Translations under genes and position numbers: made by a program | In this document: positions 29,836 through 41,669 of the stretch, piece by piece | Position numbering within the stretch: the first letter of the stretch is position 1 | How the letters are laid out: every line of letters begins with the position of its first letter | The notes under the pieces: generated by a model | Databases searched by the model: none | The model's input: only the letters and a program-made list of their open reading frames with translations | Told to the model about the DNA's origin: nothing | Assembly: GCA_022813625.1 (NCBI GenBank) | Contig: JAKLMB010000011.1 | Location: forward strand, 310,001 to 374,000 | Length of the DNA stretch: 64,000 nucleotides | Direction: 5' to 3' | Origin: Aaosphaeria pasadenensis | Lineage: Eukaryota > Ascomycota > Dothideomycetes > Pleosporales

Positions 29836-32800
29836 CTAGTTGCCAATTCCAGAATCCACACTCGATACTTTCCTACTCTTGGTTGAGAACCCGGTTTGCA
29901 CCTTCTCTAACAAACCAGGCACTGGCGTATACTTCACCAGCGGCTCCTTTTCTATGCCAACGTGCATCTTCCCTCGATCCCCCAAGAATGTTCCGTAACC
30001 GTACCGATAGCCAAGTCCACGCAAGTGACTTCTCCTTTCCTCCTTGCTCATACAACTCGTACCCTCCATATCTCGCACCGCTGCGCTCGCTGCGAACAAA
30101 GTGATGATGGTTGCTATACAGGTTGGTAGGCGTGGCAGAAACTTCCCTGGTCGCCAAAGATAAAGGACCAGGCCCACGATCACGTAGATAGCAAGGATGA
30201 TTTCCGCAATGAAGAACATTGGCCTCGAGAGAAAGATTCGGATCTCAGCTTTGGTAATGAGGCCTTCTCTCAGTTGGTTTATATTCTGGTCTCGAACCAC
30301 GAGAAGTCGATCTTTGTTGAGTCCTAGCCACATAGCAAACATCTTCGAGTAAATTGGGTATAGATGGTTCTTGATCGTTTCAAAGTCGGGCAATGGTGCT
30401 GCTGGATCAATAAGTGCACGGCTCTTAGTATCCTGAATAATGAAATAATTGATGTAGTCGACGGCGAAGGAATCGTTGTGTATAGGCCGGGTTTGCGGGG
30501 AGTTGAACAAATATCGTTCTCCTTGTTCTAGGACGTTATTAAAATCGTTGGAAAAATGTTCGTCCAGGAATTCTTGTGTCAGATTCGACGTGCGCCGCAT
30601 ATTGCTAACTTGGCGGACATGTTCGTTTCGGTCAATGGTTACGTCTGCGGTTCCAGCAACAAGGCGGGACCGACAACCTACAAATCTAGCGTTATCGTCA
30701 CTGAAAGTGATTGTCCCATTAAATCGGCACGGATCTCCTTGTTGTCTTGTCCATCCAAGGAAGTTGGTGCGCGCACAAGTCTCCTTTTCTGTTTCTGAGG
30801 CATTCCCGGCTGCTTGCAAGGCAAGGACAAACTCAACAGACAACCGGCCGGTATCACACCCGCCATATTCGCCGCGCCCAATCCCAACCAAACCCCTGCC
30901 TATCGATACTGGCACTTCTTTGGCTTCGCAAGTAACTGGCTGGCCGTCTTTGTCTGGTATCGTCATCAAGAAGTTTGCAGAGTTTCGCTCCGTCTGTGGT
31001 TCCCTCGTCATGTTCGCTGTGTAGTCTTTTGCAGGAATTTCTACGCAGTCCAATTCAGCACCGAAGGCATCATTTGTGGCCTTGAAACCATCAGAGTTGA
31101 GCGCGCTTCCATTGGTGTATGGAATATAAAAGAATTTGTCCCCTGTCCAAGGAGGAAGTGCGGTGCCAGCTTGATAATGTGATTCGACACTCAGAAATAT
31201 ATCAAGACCATCCCCACCAGCCCATGCGCCGGTTGGTTCATATTCTGAGAGCTTTGTTCGCCCTATGTTAGGCCCAATTTGACCGTTGACACTGACAAAC
31301 TTGGACATATACGGCGCGTTGAAGATTGTTCCATGGTTAATCTGGATAGATTGTTCATTGAACATGCCTGAGAACGCGACGGCTAACACGTTGGCCAGAA
31401 GCGCCATTAGACACACTGCAGCAAGCTTGAAGTGTGACGATCGAAGCGCTTTGAAGATGACAAGCTGGGGCGGCAAGGAGCTATAGTTTAGATCAAGTGA
31501 TCGACGTGCGTAGGCCCTGCCGTGGCGGAGTTCTTCCAATGGCTGTAGCATACACAGCAATCGATTGACCAAGATCCATATTGGCTCAATCAGAGTAGCA
31601 AGCGCTGGATTCCAGTTAGACTATCTCACGACTAGCCGACGGCAACAAGTTATGTACTGACCAGTAGGTATATAATTTTCGAGGATCTGACGCACAACGG
31701 CACTGTCAGACGGTCTGACGATTCCTGTGCATCGTTAGCTTCATCTTTGACAATGCTAGCAAGCCAAGAGTTCATACCTGAAGGCTGACTTATCCTCCAG
31801 AGCACACCAATCACTATTGCAAGGCCAGTGAGTAGAGTCAGAAAAGGCGCTACCATCACGAAACCGAACTCCCGCGGTCGGATCCGTGTTTGGCCGCGAA
31901 CATCAGAGGTATGGCTTCTCTCCCTGAACCCCGGCTGCATTTGATATTCCGGCTCTGAAAGGCTGTGAGGATGTTAGCTTCAGCAAGGCTTGAATCGAAA
32001 TGCGATTTACACACCTGATGCCGTTATCGTCCTGTCGTAGTTCAAAACGTTCCTTTTCTAATAATTTGTCGAACTCTTCCTTGTTAGTGCAATCTAAGAG
32101 ACTGAATTTATGCAACAAAGCCGGGTTATCAGCAACTAGCGACATTATTGCGGCTATTGTTGAAGGATCCGATTGTATGCTCCATTTCCTCTTCAGTGAA
32201 ATGCATAAAAGTGCGATAGAGCAGATGGATACAAAGCCAAGCAAGCCTTCCACGATGTAGGTGAATGTTGGAACCACCACCACAGCACCACTCACGAAAT
32301 CGACATTACCGCTGGTCTGCTTTACTTGAGAGAATTTACGATCCAGGATGTCAGCCATAGAACGAGCGAAGACAATCCGGTACGCTGTTTGGTAGGCGAG
32401 CGATAGTTCTTGGGGCTTCAGCAGATTCTCCAAAGAACTGTTTGAAACTCCTATAGAGAACCCGACCATCTGCTGAACGGTTGTCGAACTCATTGGAAAT
32501 CTGGAAAGACCTTCCACCTGGTTTGGCAGCTGGTCCATCGGCAAAGCACCACGCGCCTGAGTTACGGCGAGCCCTCCCTCGTTCATCATGTTTTCGAAAT
32601 AGCGGGCATCCCACCATTCGCTGGGAAGCGTTTCCTTCTTCCCAGTGGACTCGTAGGACAGTGGCCGAAGACTTCGTGCATCCACTTTTGCAGTAACGTT
32701 CTGATAATAATAAAAGGGCGTACAGAATAATCGGGTAACATTCTGCGGCGGATCTTCTTCGCGTTTCTTGTTTCGTGTAAACTGCACGAAGAAGGTGTGG

Positions 32801-34023
32801 TTTTGCGACATAGGGCAATCCCTTTCCAGATAATAGTCGGAAAAATCTGTCGACCAAAATCCTATGTAGCGACCAGAGAACTCTTTGGTGTCGGTAGTTG
32901 AACTCTGGTTGGTGTTGGGGTACTGGGGGCCAATGGTGTGGTTTCCAATCGATGCAACATCTGCGGGCCAGCTGCAACCTCCCGTAGAATTATAAGTCTT
33001 CGACGTCCCCTCTCCCACTGTGACTGGGGTTTCGCAATTGACATCCAAACCGAACAGCTGTGTTTCGCCAGTCCATGTCTCATTAACGTTCGCGACTCCC
33101 TCCGATTGTTTCCGAAACGGCTGCAGGATATAATCGCGGGTCATGTACGGTGGCATCGTTTCATTCAGCCAGATGATTCCGTGTGCAGAATGAATGAACC
33201 TTCCGTCCAAGGTCTTATTTTGTGCTTCCGCTCTTATGAAGTTCGTGGAGACGTCGAAGGGAGAGGACGAACTCATTCTGATCGTTTCATTTGCGAAGAG
33301 ACCGGCTTGGATTGGCACAATACCCCATGTGACGACGACGACACCAATGGAAGCCCAGAAGACCGCCCAGTGTCTATTAATGTTAGCAATCGCCAGATGA
33401 CCCCCAGCTTCGTTCCCTTGAAATGTTCAATCCCACCGACGGGCTTGCATGGAAATTTCAACTTACCGATTCTTAACTGCACTGAAGGGCACAACAGGCA
33501 GAAAGTCAAACGGATAACTCAACAGCACACTCTCTCTCCCAATGCTACCACCCGGCTTGCTCAACTGATACCATGGCTCCAGCCTCTTGACCTGCAGATC
33601 GATCCAAGCCCAGAAGATACTGAACACAAGCGCCACAATGGTAGGCAAATGTGTAGACAAGAACGTCTGGCGGAACGTGAACTCAGAGATCGACGGGGCG
33701 AACATGATTCCTCCATCCCGTTGCGAGACATGGAGTAGATATTGCAGAACGGCTATCAGACCCCAGCAGAGCACGATCGAGAGAATGAGTACTGATGGGC
33801 GGAATGCCGCTGGCGTCCATCGGCGTTGCTTTGACGGCGCCGAATATGAGGGGGATTTGCTTCGCCATGGAAGGATCGATACGAATGGTGTCTTATTGTT
33901 ACTAATAGTCGTCGACGAGGGAAGATATGCTGCGTCGCGAGGCGAGAAAGGCGAGTCCGGGAAGCTGGATCGGAACTGTTGGTGGTCGTTATTCATCGTG
34001 TCGACGTTGCGATGGTTTTCCAT
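29836..34023 (-). CDS. DUF3433 multi-pass membrane protein (two modules)
   Basis: Five exons, 34023-33467, 33373-32015, 31962-31778, 31724-31662 and 31604-29836, encode 1310 residues; all joins keep frame and every intron has a CTAAC branch. At least eight hydrophobic segments are visible, including FRPSVLILSIVLCWGLIAVL, WAVFWASIGVVVVTWGIVPI, FTYIVEGLLGFVSICSIALL, FGFVMVAPFLTLLTGLAIVI and MFFIAEIILAIYVIVGLVL. The two halves share the same order (cytosolic Arg-rich stretch, paired helices, long glycosylatable loop with many NxS/T sites, membrane helix), which is the duplicated DUF3433 architecture. The family is abundant in filamentous fungi and its biochemical role is unknown; plasma membrane or endomembrane placement is inferred. 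Confidence 0.82.
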
Positions 34024-35930
34024 TCAATTCAATTATGGTCGTTAAGATTTCCGACTCTTTGGGTATATTCGAATAATCACAATAACACTCCATCCAGCCA
34101 AAAGAGGCAACTAAACGTCGAAAAGTAGAAGCTCGAACAAGGCTGAAACCCGTCACCAAAATAAAACAGACTGTACAACAGTCCACAAACGAATGAAGAA
34201 TAAGCCACAAGTATTGCGACGCGAACTCTCGAATATCTGCACCTAACGTGCGTGCAGCAAGCAAAGCAAGCCAAATAATAAAGTCGCAGCGACACGCAGC
34301 ATGCATCACGCGCGGCGACAGCAGCCGCAGCGTTACTTGTACCTCGCCCACTCAAACCCGCATATCCATGCATCGACTTTTACTGCGGCGCAGCAAAAGT
34401 TGATGGTCGCTTTGGCGCCCGGGGATCATCCCAAGAGCCCCATGTTACCCGCCTGCCGTACCGCGGTTAGCGAATCACGGCGAGGCAGCGGGGAGCTGAA
34501 TGGTGCGCTCGCTGCCCACGACGAATGGTTTGGCGCGACGGTGGGGGCATGGAGATGGGGAATTGTTTAATCTGAAGGTGGCACGGTCGAGGTTCGTTGC
34601 ATGTTGTTACATATTACTGATGCGAATGCATATGGCGAGATGATCGATTGTCTTTTCTTCCTCTCTCTGCAAATGCTTTCTCAGCTTCGAAGAAATCTTG
34701 GTTGGGGGCCTAATTAGAGGGAGAAGAGTGGGCGGTTTTACCATAGACGTATTGCATGCATTAATCGTCAGAGCTGGCATCTCAGAGTTTGGGGGCGGGA
34801 AATCAAGCGAGCACGGGGAGAGGTTAACAAGCCAACCAACTGCCTCATTTGGTGATTTCGTATGTCGTGTAGTGTGAGGTATATCGGGTCATTGCTTTCC
34901 CGTGCTGAGCTTACTGTGCGTTAATCGTCAATCGATTGTGTTGTTTTTGCGATATGCGAGGTGATGTTTCAGCTAGATCTGGAAAACAGCATGTCTTCTG
35001 AGCCTAAGTGCCCAGAGTCTGGGGCAAATGCGCAATTACCTGGCCATTGCTGAGTGTAATTCATTGCCACATTTATTCTTATTGACGGATCAGGCTGTTC
35101 AACGATAGATACCATCATCCAGTTAGAAGCTTTCGACATATGAGTTGGCTCAGTCCTATTACTACAGAGGGTTGGCACGTCGGGCTGGCCCCCTGCTAGT
35201 ATTTTACGTCCAAGCAGTGCCTTCGCGAGGTTTGTCGCGAGCATTAAGATAGTTTACTGGCTACAGTACACTCTTAAATAGACACTTTCAGTATAGAACA
35301 TACATGAAGTTAGCAGGTGGCTAGCCCGACGTGCCAACCCTCTGTAGTTGAAGTTACGCATGGCTATGATATCGCATGAATAGTTCTGTAAAGTCCGATC
35401 ATCAACATGAAACTTATCACTTACCATCTCTCACACTAGTTACCCAAAGTGATATATCTTCTCCTCCAAATGGCTTTCCATGGAAAGCTTTCGCCGATCA
35501 AAGAAGTGCATCGCCACATCTTGAGAATAAACGTGATGAACGCTCGTTGTAGCTACACTGCAGCAGCTAAGCCTCCCCTCTTGGAATAGCGAAAATTCAA
35601 ACTTGAAAAGACAACTCGCTTTGCGTCAAGTAGAAGCAGTGTCGATCAAAGCAGGGGTAAGCAGTGAAAGCTTTTAATTAATACTCACCTCACCCCATGC
35701 AACGCCCGGTAACGTAAGGCGAATGCGCCAGTGATTCGTCATCTAACTGGAAGCCTCAATTTGCCTCGAAGATTAATATATAGCAGCATCTCAGCTGTTG
35801 CCTTGTCTCAAAATCAAGTGGGTAGATCAAAAATGTAACCATATCCGGAATGCTGGAAATTAGATCTTTTGGTAGGATATGATTACAGACTGGTTTCGTC
35901 ACACCTTGTGCACACGAAAAGACAAGACTA
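34024..35930. other. Intergenic region containing a MITE-like element
   Basis: About 1.9 kb between two minus-strand genes. It holds the promoter of the DUF3433 gene (left), a 188-bp terminal-inverted-repeat element (35161-35348) and the 3' region of the MAT2B-like gene. No coding sequence is supported; the open frame at 34969-35244 runs across the left end of the element and is incidental. Confidence 0.6.
35161..35348. mobile_element. MITE-like element with 38-bp terminal inverted repeats
   Basis: The left arm 35161-35198 and right arm 35311-35348 are inverted copies of each other: the outer 26 nt are identical and the next 12 differ at two positions. The ends read CTACAGAGGGTTGG. The interior (about 112 nt) has no coding capacity. 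The left end is preceded by TA (35160-35161, counting the arm from CTACAG) and the right is followed by TT, which could be a TA target duplication with one changed base, as for Tc1/mariner-pogo elements. The size and structure fit a miniature inverted-repeat element mobilised in trans; no transposase is in the window. Confidence 0.8.
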
Positions 35931-37112
35931 TTAACGGAATGCGTGTACTTCTCTTCGCCTGTTGCAATGTCAGCGTCATCTAGGATCTCACGAGTTTTGG
36001 AATCACTGACCACCAGGTGCGGAAATCCACCGTGCTGACATCGATACCAATCTCCTTCAGAGCACTTGTATCAAGATGACAATCGTAGGGTCTCTTGACG
36101 CCATCTTGCGGGTTCTCCTCAGGCGTGAATGGCTCCATATTATCCAAAGGCAGGCCCATGATCTCCGCATACGCATTCACGATTTCCCACTTGGTCATTT
36201 GGTCCTCGGAGCTGAACTGCAGGACGGACGGCAGGTCCTTTCCAGAACTCGACGGATCGGTGTAGAGCTTGCTGATGTCGCGACATACTCGTCCTACGTC
36301 GGATGTGTTGGTGGGGAAGCGCAGGGCGTAGTCATCCACTTTTATCTTTGGGTCTCCTTCCTTCAGGTTCTGTGCAGCCCATAGCTGAGACATGAGGATG
36401 TTGACTGCGCTCTCTTTGGGCTCGTCGCATGAGCCGTACAAGACGGGGACACGAAGCACTACCACCTTGTTCTTTACATCTGTTTTCTGCGCTGCGACAC
36501 CTAGCACGGCTTTCTCGCCATCGAGCTTGGTTTGGCCGTAGATGTTTGGAGGATCCGTGGCAGCATCGGTTTTGTATGGTGCTTGGCCACGTACACCGGG
36601 GAAGACGTAGTCGGTAGAGATGTAGATGAGGAAGATGCCACGCGAGGTTGTTGCCTCTGCCAGTGCACGGCTTGATTCAACGTTTATCTTTTTTGCGGCC
36701 TCCGGGTCGGCATCACATTTGTCAGGAAAGCGGTTGGCGGCGCCTGGTAGAGTAAATCACAATGATCATCCTCGGTCAATATGAATGTCCTTACAATGAA
36801 CTACTACTTCTGGTCTTTTCATTGATTAAGTTAGCTTTTATATTTTTATTTTTTCGATTAGCTTGTTCATACTTGACTTCATCAAGAACGCGAGCAATCT
36901 CATTCTTGTCAAGAATATCGAGCTTGATCACCTCTGGCGGACTGATTCTGTTCAAGCCAGTGCCCACAGCCTTCCAGCCATCAAGATGGAATTGTCTCTG
37001 GACCTGACGTCCAAGAAGCCCACTGGCTTTGAGGTTCTTCAGTTGTTTGCTAATTGAAGGCGTGTGGCTTTACAGAGAACGTACCCCCGGTGACCAATAC
37101 GCCTTTCACCAT
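35931..37112 (-). CDS. MAT2B/RmlD-like NAD(P)-dependent reductase (extended SDR)
   Basis: Five exons, 37112-37085, 37026-36873, 36814-36795, 36743-36011 and 35958-35931, encode 320 residues. Joins reconstruct a textbook protein: TGASGLLG (residues 8-15) for dinucleotide binding, VVVHCAANRFPD, YISTDYVFPG, and the catalytic pair Tyr136/Lys140 in IYGQTK, ending WWRREVHAFR. The family covers dTDP-4-dehydrorhamnose reductases and the regulatory beta subunit of methionine adenosyltransferase; fungal members are usually annotated as the latter. Either role is possible, and the RmlD biochemistry is unlikely to apply in fungi. The first exon is 28 nt, the third only 20 nt and the last 28 nt. The gene diverges from the cleavage factor gene over 271 nt. 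Confidence 0.87.
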
Positions 37113-37383
37113 CGTGATTAGTCGCTGTGTTTGCAAATATCTGAATGTTATTTATGAAAGTAGCTGAGGAAGCCAACAATTAGTTGTTTTGAACGCGGGG
37201 CAGGACGAAGTTGAATTAAGTATATCTGAGTTGGTTCCAAAGCGGTTTAGGGCCATCTAGGTCTCGGGTGATCTGTGCACGCCGCGACTTGGCACAATAT
37301 CTCAAGCTCCCGTCCACCCTCTATTCTCGTCGCTACCATACAACCCTATATCACATCAAATCTGCAGTTCCAGCTCCAGAATC

Positions 37384-38361
37384 ATGTCTACAATTACCGC
37401 TCGAGCTTCCCAAAGCTCGTATCCGTACGTATCAAAGGCCCAGTGGGGTTGTCCCCAAACTAATCGCAAATCAGCCCTACACTACCTAGGGACTTCAACG
37501 CCAATCAGCCGAAAACAATTCGCCTATATCCCCTCAGCAATTACACTTTTGGAACGAAAGATGGTCAACCAGAGGAGGATCCTTCGGTACTCGCCCGTCT
37601 GAAGCGCCTTGAAGAACACTACCAGGAGCATGGTATGCGACGGACCTGCGAGGGCATCCTGGTCTGCCATGAACACAACCATCCCCACATCCTCATGCTG
37701 CAAATAGCAAACGCGTTCTTCAAGCTGTACGCCTATACTGTCAGACTGATCTAGCAAATGCACTGACACGCTCCAGACCCGGCGACTACCTCCGCGCAGA
37801 AGACGACGAGACCGAGGGCTTCAAGGCCAGGCTGAACGAGCGGCTCGCACCCGTTGGCACACAATTCTCCGGCGAGGGCGTCAATGACGAGTGGGAGATC
37901 GGTGACACACTCGCGCAGTGGTGGCGACCAAACTTTGAGACATTCATGTACCCTTTCATCCCCGCACACGTCACAAGGCCGAAGGAGTGCAAGAAGCTAT
38001 ACTTTATCCAATTGCCCAAGAGCAGTATGTCCTACCTCACGACAACAACCTATGAAACCATTCTAATAAACATTCCCAACCAGAGGTTCTTAGCGTCCCC
38101 AAGAACATGAAGCTTCTCGCCGTTCCTCTATTCGAGCTTTATGATAACACAGCACGCTATGGCCCGCAATTGTCTGCCATCCCTCACCTCTTGTCGCGCT
38201 ACAACTTTGAGTTCGTCGACGAGAATGGAAACGTCGCTGCTATCACGCCAGGAACCGGCCCCACCGATGGCTCGAATCTCCAAACGAAGGTGTTGGCAGG
38301 CGGAGAGGATGTGAAGATGGAGCAGAATGGTGATGCATCAAGTGAACATACGGTGTCGTGA
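37384..38361 (+). CDS. NUDT21: Cleavage factor Im 25-kDa subunit (NUDT21/CFIm25)
   Basis: Four exons, 37384-37424, 37475-37726, 37777-38024 and 38084-38361, encode 272 residues. The core matches CFIm25: IRLYPLSNYTFGTKDG, GMRRTCEGILVCHEH, HILMLQIANAFFKLPGD, then EWEIGDTLAQWWRPNFETFMYPFIPAH and LYFIQLP. The protein has a Nudix fold used to bind UGUA in pre-mRNA and help choose poly(A) sites; the Nudix box lacks the usual Glu residues, as in animal CFIm25, so hydrolase activity is unlikely. Budding yeast lacks this protein but filamentous fungi keep it. The C-terminal 45 residues are Gly/Thr/acidic and poorly conserved. The shared promoter with the MAT2B-like gene is short. Confidence 0.95.
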
Positions 38362-38988
38362 GCTTTCAATCGAAGCTTTCATGAAGCCAATTTTGTTCAT
38401 GAACTAAGGGTGTAACAGCGCTGCGTTTACGAGCAAAACATTGGATGAAATGCTCGCTGAGCTACAGTATCTTATAGCAAATCCCACTCGGCGCACATCA
38501 GGATCGGCGTTACATGGGGTTTTATGATTGACAGTGTAGGAGGGAAATGGGACTTTATTGTTGGCATGCTCAGACACTCGTGTTTCGGGTGAAAAGAAGA
38601 CTAATTAAATAATCAAAAACACTTCAAAGCTGTGACCAAACTATCGATGGGACAAATGACTTATTGTATGTTACGAGTAGCAGTTGTTGTGATCTGATAT
38701 AAAAGACCCCTTGCAGGTTGGCCTGAGCTTCCGTCCGAGGTTAAACAAGCTCCCGCGCCCCGCCATCACATCATTCCATCAGTCGTCCTCTCTACTAACC
38801 AACTACTACTTATATCCATCGTCCTTGGACAATCATCACCTTTACTCTCGCAATGTAACCACCCACACCAACCAAAGGACTCGTCGTGTTCTTCTTTTAT
38901 CATCACACCCTAAAACCCAATCAATCTTCCATAGCAACAAACAGGAAAACACATTCTATTCACCTCATCACGACCGCATAACATCACC
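38362..38988. other. Intergenic region with leader of the dephospho-CoA kinase gene
   Basis: About 630 nt; a TATA element sits at 38698 and the following 280 nt are C/T- then A/C-rich, consistent with a long 5' leader. Confidence 0.6.
38698..38705 (+). promoter_or_regulatory. TATA-box-like element
   Basis: TATAAAAG about 284 nt before the dephospho-CoA kinase ATG, followed by a pyrimidine-rich leader. Confidence 0.45.
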
Positions 38989-39801
38989 ATGCTCCTCCTC
39001 GGTCTAACCGGCTCCATCGCAACCGGCAAATCGACCGTCTCCTCCCTCCTCTCCAAGCCACCCTACTCCCTCCCCATAATCGACGCCGACCTGATCGCGC
39101 GCCAGGTCGTCGAGCCAGGAACCGCCGGCTACAACGCCATCGTGCGCTACTTCCTACCCACGACCCCAGACCTCCTCCTCGACGCCCCCAATGGCAGCAG
39201 CAGCACCAAAGGGCGACCACTGAACCGCCCCGCGCTGGGCCGTCGCGTCTTCGGCTCGGGCCCCGAGACAGAAAGAGATCGGAAGGTGCTGAACGGCATC
39301 GTGCACCCCGCGGTGCGGAGGGAGATGTACAAACAGATGGTGTGGGCTTACCTGCGGGGTTCGTGGGCGGTGGTGCTGGACGTGCCGCTGCTTTTCGAGA
39401 GCGGGTGGGAGAGGTATTGTGGGAATATCGTTGTCGTGGGGGTGTCGGACCCCGCGATTCAGATTCAGAGGTTGCGGAATAGGGATAGTCATTTGACGGA
39501 GGAGGATGCGAAGAATAGGGTCATGAGTCAGGGAGATGTGAGGGAGAAGGCGAAGAGGGTGTTGAGGAGGGGGGAGGGCAGAGGTGTGGTCGTGTGGAAT
39601 GATGGTGGGAAGGAGGAGTTGGAGAAGGAGGTTCAGAGGGTCATGCAGGAGGTGAGACGGGCGAGTCCCGCTTGGTGGACGTTTTTGTGCTGGGTGGTGC
39701 CGCCGTTGGGAGTCGCATCTGGTCTTTTGAGCTGGTGGAAGATGAAGAGAGTGCAGGAGAGTTGGGAAGAGGAGCAGAGAAAGGAGAAGGCCAAGTTGTG
39801 A
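38989..39801 (+). CDS. CAB5: Dephospho-CoA kinase
   Basis: A single-exon gene of 270 residues. The enzyme phosphorylates the 3'-hydroxyl of dephospho-CoA in the last step of CoA synthesis. The P-loop GLTGSIATGKST lies at residues 5-16, IIDADLIARQVVEPG (about 29-43) carries the base and substrate-binding residues, HPAVRREM and the WAVVLDVPLLFESGW stretch are typical, and the LID region has QIQRLRNRD and NRVMSQ. The C-terminus adds a hydrophobic segment (WTFLCWVVPPLGVASGLLSW, about 230-250), as in many fungal Cab5 proteins, which may tether it to mitochondrial or lipid membranes. Its leader is long and C/T-rich. Confidence 0.96.
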   Translation: MLLLGLTGSIATGKSTVSSLLSKPPYSLPIIDADLIARQVVEPGTAGYNAIVRYFLPTTPDLLLDAPNGSSSTKGRPLNRPALGRRVFGSGPETERDRKVLNGIVHPAVRREMYKQMVWAYLRGSWAVVLDVPLLFESGWERYCGNIVVVGVSDPAIQIQRLRNRDSHLTEEDAKNRVMSQGDVREKAKRVLRRGEGRGVVVWNDGGKEELEKEVQRVMQEVRRASPAWWTFLCWVVPPLGVASGLLSWWKMKRVQESWEEEQRKEKAKL

Positions 39802-40062
39802 TCAACATGATGGCTGGACTAGGCATGTTAAGATACTCTCAATTGCTGCAATCATTCAGACTTATTTCTTCCTCACTCGCATTTTGTTGTCGTCCTGTCC
39901 TAGATACCGTTACTCCAGCGAATCATTCTGTTTACCAACAACACAGACGTTCACCTTTACCACAATCGCACACAGCACCCCATCGAAAACCACACATTCA
40001 ACTCTCAACCTTCAAATGCAACCAACTAACAAGTATCCATCCACTTCTTGAACTTATCAAAA

Positions 40063-40896
40063 ATGCCCCCCGAATCAACAACTAACACAACCTCGCCCCC
40101 AAGCTACGCCGACGACTTCCTCCGCATCTCCGCGCGGCAACCCCAACCTCAAACCTCCCACCATCGTCGCCACCACCATAACCGCCGTACAAGCGCAGAC
40201 TGGAGCATCCCTCCCTCGATCGCCCCATCAACTTCAACCTCCGTCGCCCCCTCAGCATTCAGCTACATCGACGACCGACCCTTCAACCCCACGGACCTCC
40301 TCCCCCCACCCTACGCCACACCAGCAGACCTCACCCCTCCACCCATACCCTCCCAGGCGCAGCAACCAACTCACCCAAAGCCAGCGAAGAAGAAAGTCAC
40401 ATGGAGCGAACCGTACCGCAAAGCAGTATCCGGCGACATCAACACTAGTCTGCGTCGCATGCGCACGCTCACCACGGTCAAATCGTCTCGTCCTGGGGAG
40501 AAAGGGGAGGAAGGGAAAGGAGAGGCGGGCGTGAAAGTACCAAGGATAAAGAAGATGCCTGTTTTGGTTATCTGTAGCGGTGAGAAGGGAAGGAGGGGGG
40601 AGAGGGAGGGCGTTGTTATTGTTGATACGAGGGGGGATAGGGATGACGGCGGGATTTGGGATGCGAATGAAGAAGGGGAGGTTTTGCCGTTGAGGGTTGG
40701 TGGAGGGGAGAGTGAGGAGGCGTGGGGGAGCAGTGATGAGGATGATGATGATGAAGGGGAGGATTCGGGGACGGAGTGGAGTGGAGTGAGTGCTTCGACG
40801 GGGAGTTGGGGGAAGGGTGGGAGTGAGGTGGGTGGTGGATATAAGCCGCCTACGGTGGAAGATGTTGAGGATGGGTGGTCGGCGGTGGGATCGTGA
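40063..40896 (+). CDS. Unknown Pro/Ser-rich and acidic protein
   Basis: A single-exon frame of 277 residues beginning MPPESTTNTTSPPSYADD. The first 110 residues are rich in Pro, Ser, Gln and His and are probably disordered. A conserved-looking basic segment KPAKKKVTWSEPYRKAVSGDI follows (about 107-130). The middle holds a hydrophobic strand (MPVLVICSG) and the last 60 residues are acidic and Gly/Ser-rich. No domain was recognised. The ATG at 40063 is preferred to one 15 nt upstream because it has the better AAAATGCC context. Confidence 0.6.
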   Translation: MPPESTTNTTSPPSYADDFLRISARQPQPQTSHHRRHHHNRRTSADWSIPPSIAPSTSTSVAPSAFSYIDDRPFNPTDLLPPPYATPADLTPPPIPSQAQQPTHPKPAKKKVTWSEPYRKAVSGDINTSLRRMRTLTTVKSSRPGEKGEEGKGEAGVKVPRIKKMPVLVICSGEKGRRGEREGVVIVDTRGDRDDGGIWDANEEGEVLPLRVGGGESEEAWGSSDEDDDDEGEDSGTEWSGVSASTGSWGKGGSEVGGGYKPPTVEDVEDGWSAVGS

Positions 40897-41669
40897 TGGG
40901 AGTGGATGTGGTAGAGCTTCATGATCAATCAACTACGGCAACAAAATGGAATATTGAGATCATGGAGATCGTCTTCTGATGGAGTAGTAGACAATATCAT
41001 TACGGCTCACTTCGTCCTCAAGGAAAGTGAAAGAAAAGAGAACGCAAAGGCAAATGTACCAGCCTGTCTTGCCATAAATATGTTGTGCTGTCGGAAGAAT
41101 CTCAAAATCGACCTCAATTACATCCTACGCTGTACAAATATCCACTCGGATCATATGTAGCCCGGCCTGCCTGTCTAAACTCTATTCTGAGGCATGGGTT
41201 CATTCAAATACAAGGCTTCATTCATAAGCACGGGTTGAAATTGCAATAGCAATCTTAAGGTGGTCTAACGATTCGAGCATTTAGTAGAGTTTTCCGATAG
41301 GATCATTACTCACCGTCTTCAATGAGACACCACTCCTGAACTAGCGATCTCGAGCACTAGGAACTCATGTTCTGAGGTGTACTAGGTGGATCGAGAATAT
41401 CTGAACATCTGAGAAGTTATGTTCTACCTCACAACGATGTGATAATTTTGATACACATGGTACTAGGAATTCAATATTTCTCGACAGTGATACGTAGCAT
41501 GCATCGTAGATAAAAGCTTACGAAGCAAGCATACTGCAGCCCTTTAAGTACGAAGAGAGATGTTCGCTGAAAGTACATAATGCCAAATTGATTTGCGGCC
41601 TTGGAAAAATTGTTTGTTTTTGATTATGTACACAAAGACCTGGGAACAGAAAATCGGGATAGCGCCCCA
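40897..41669. other. Intergenic region between convergent genes
   Basis: About 770 nt with the 3' ends of the flanking genes; A/T-rich with no supported gene. Confidence 0.6.

Noticed and set aside
34969..35244. A 91-codon minus-strand frame overlapping the MITE
   Set aside because: It crosses the left arm of the element and encodes nothing recognisable.
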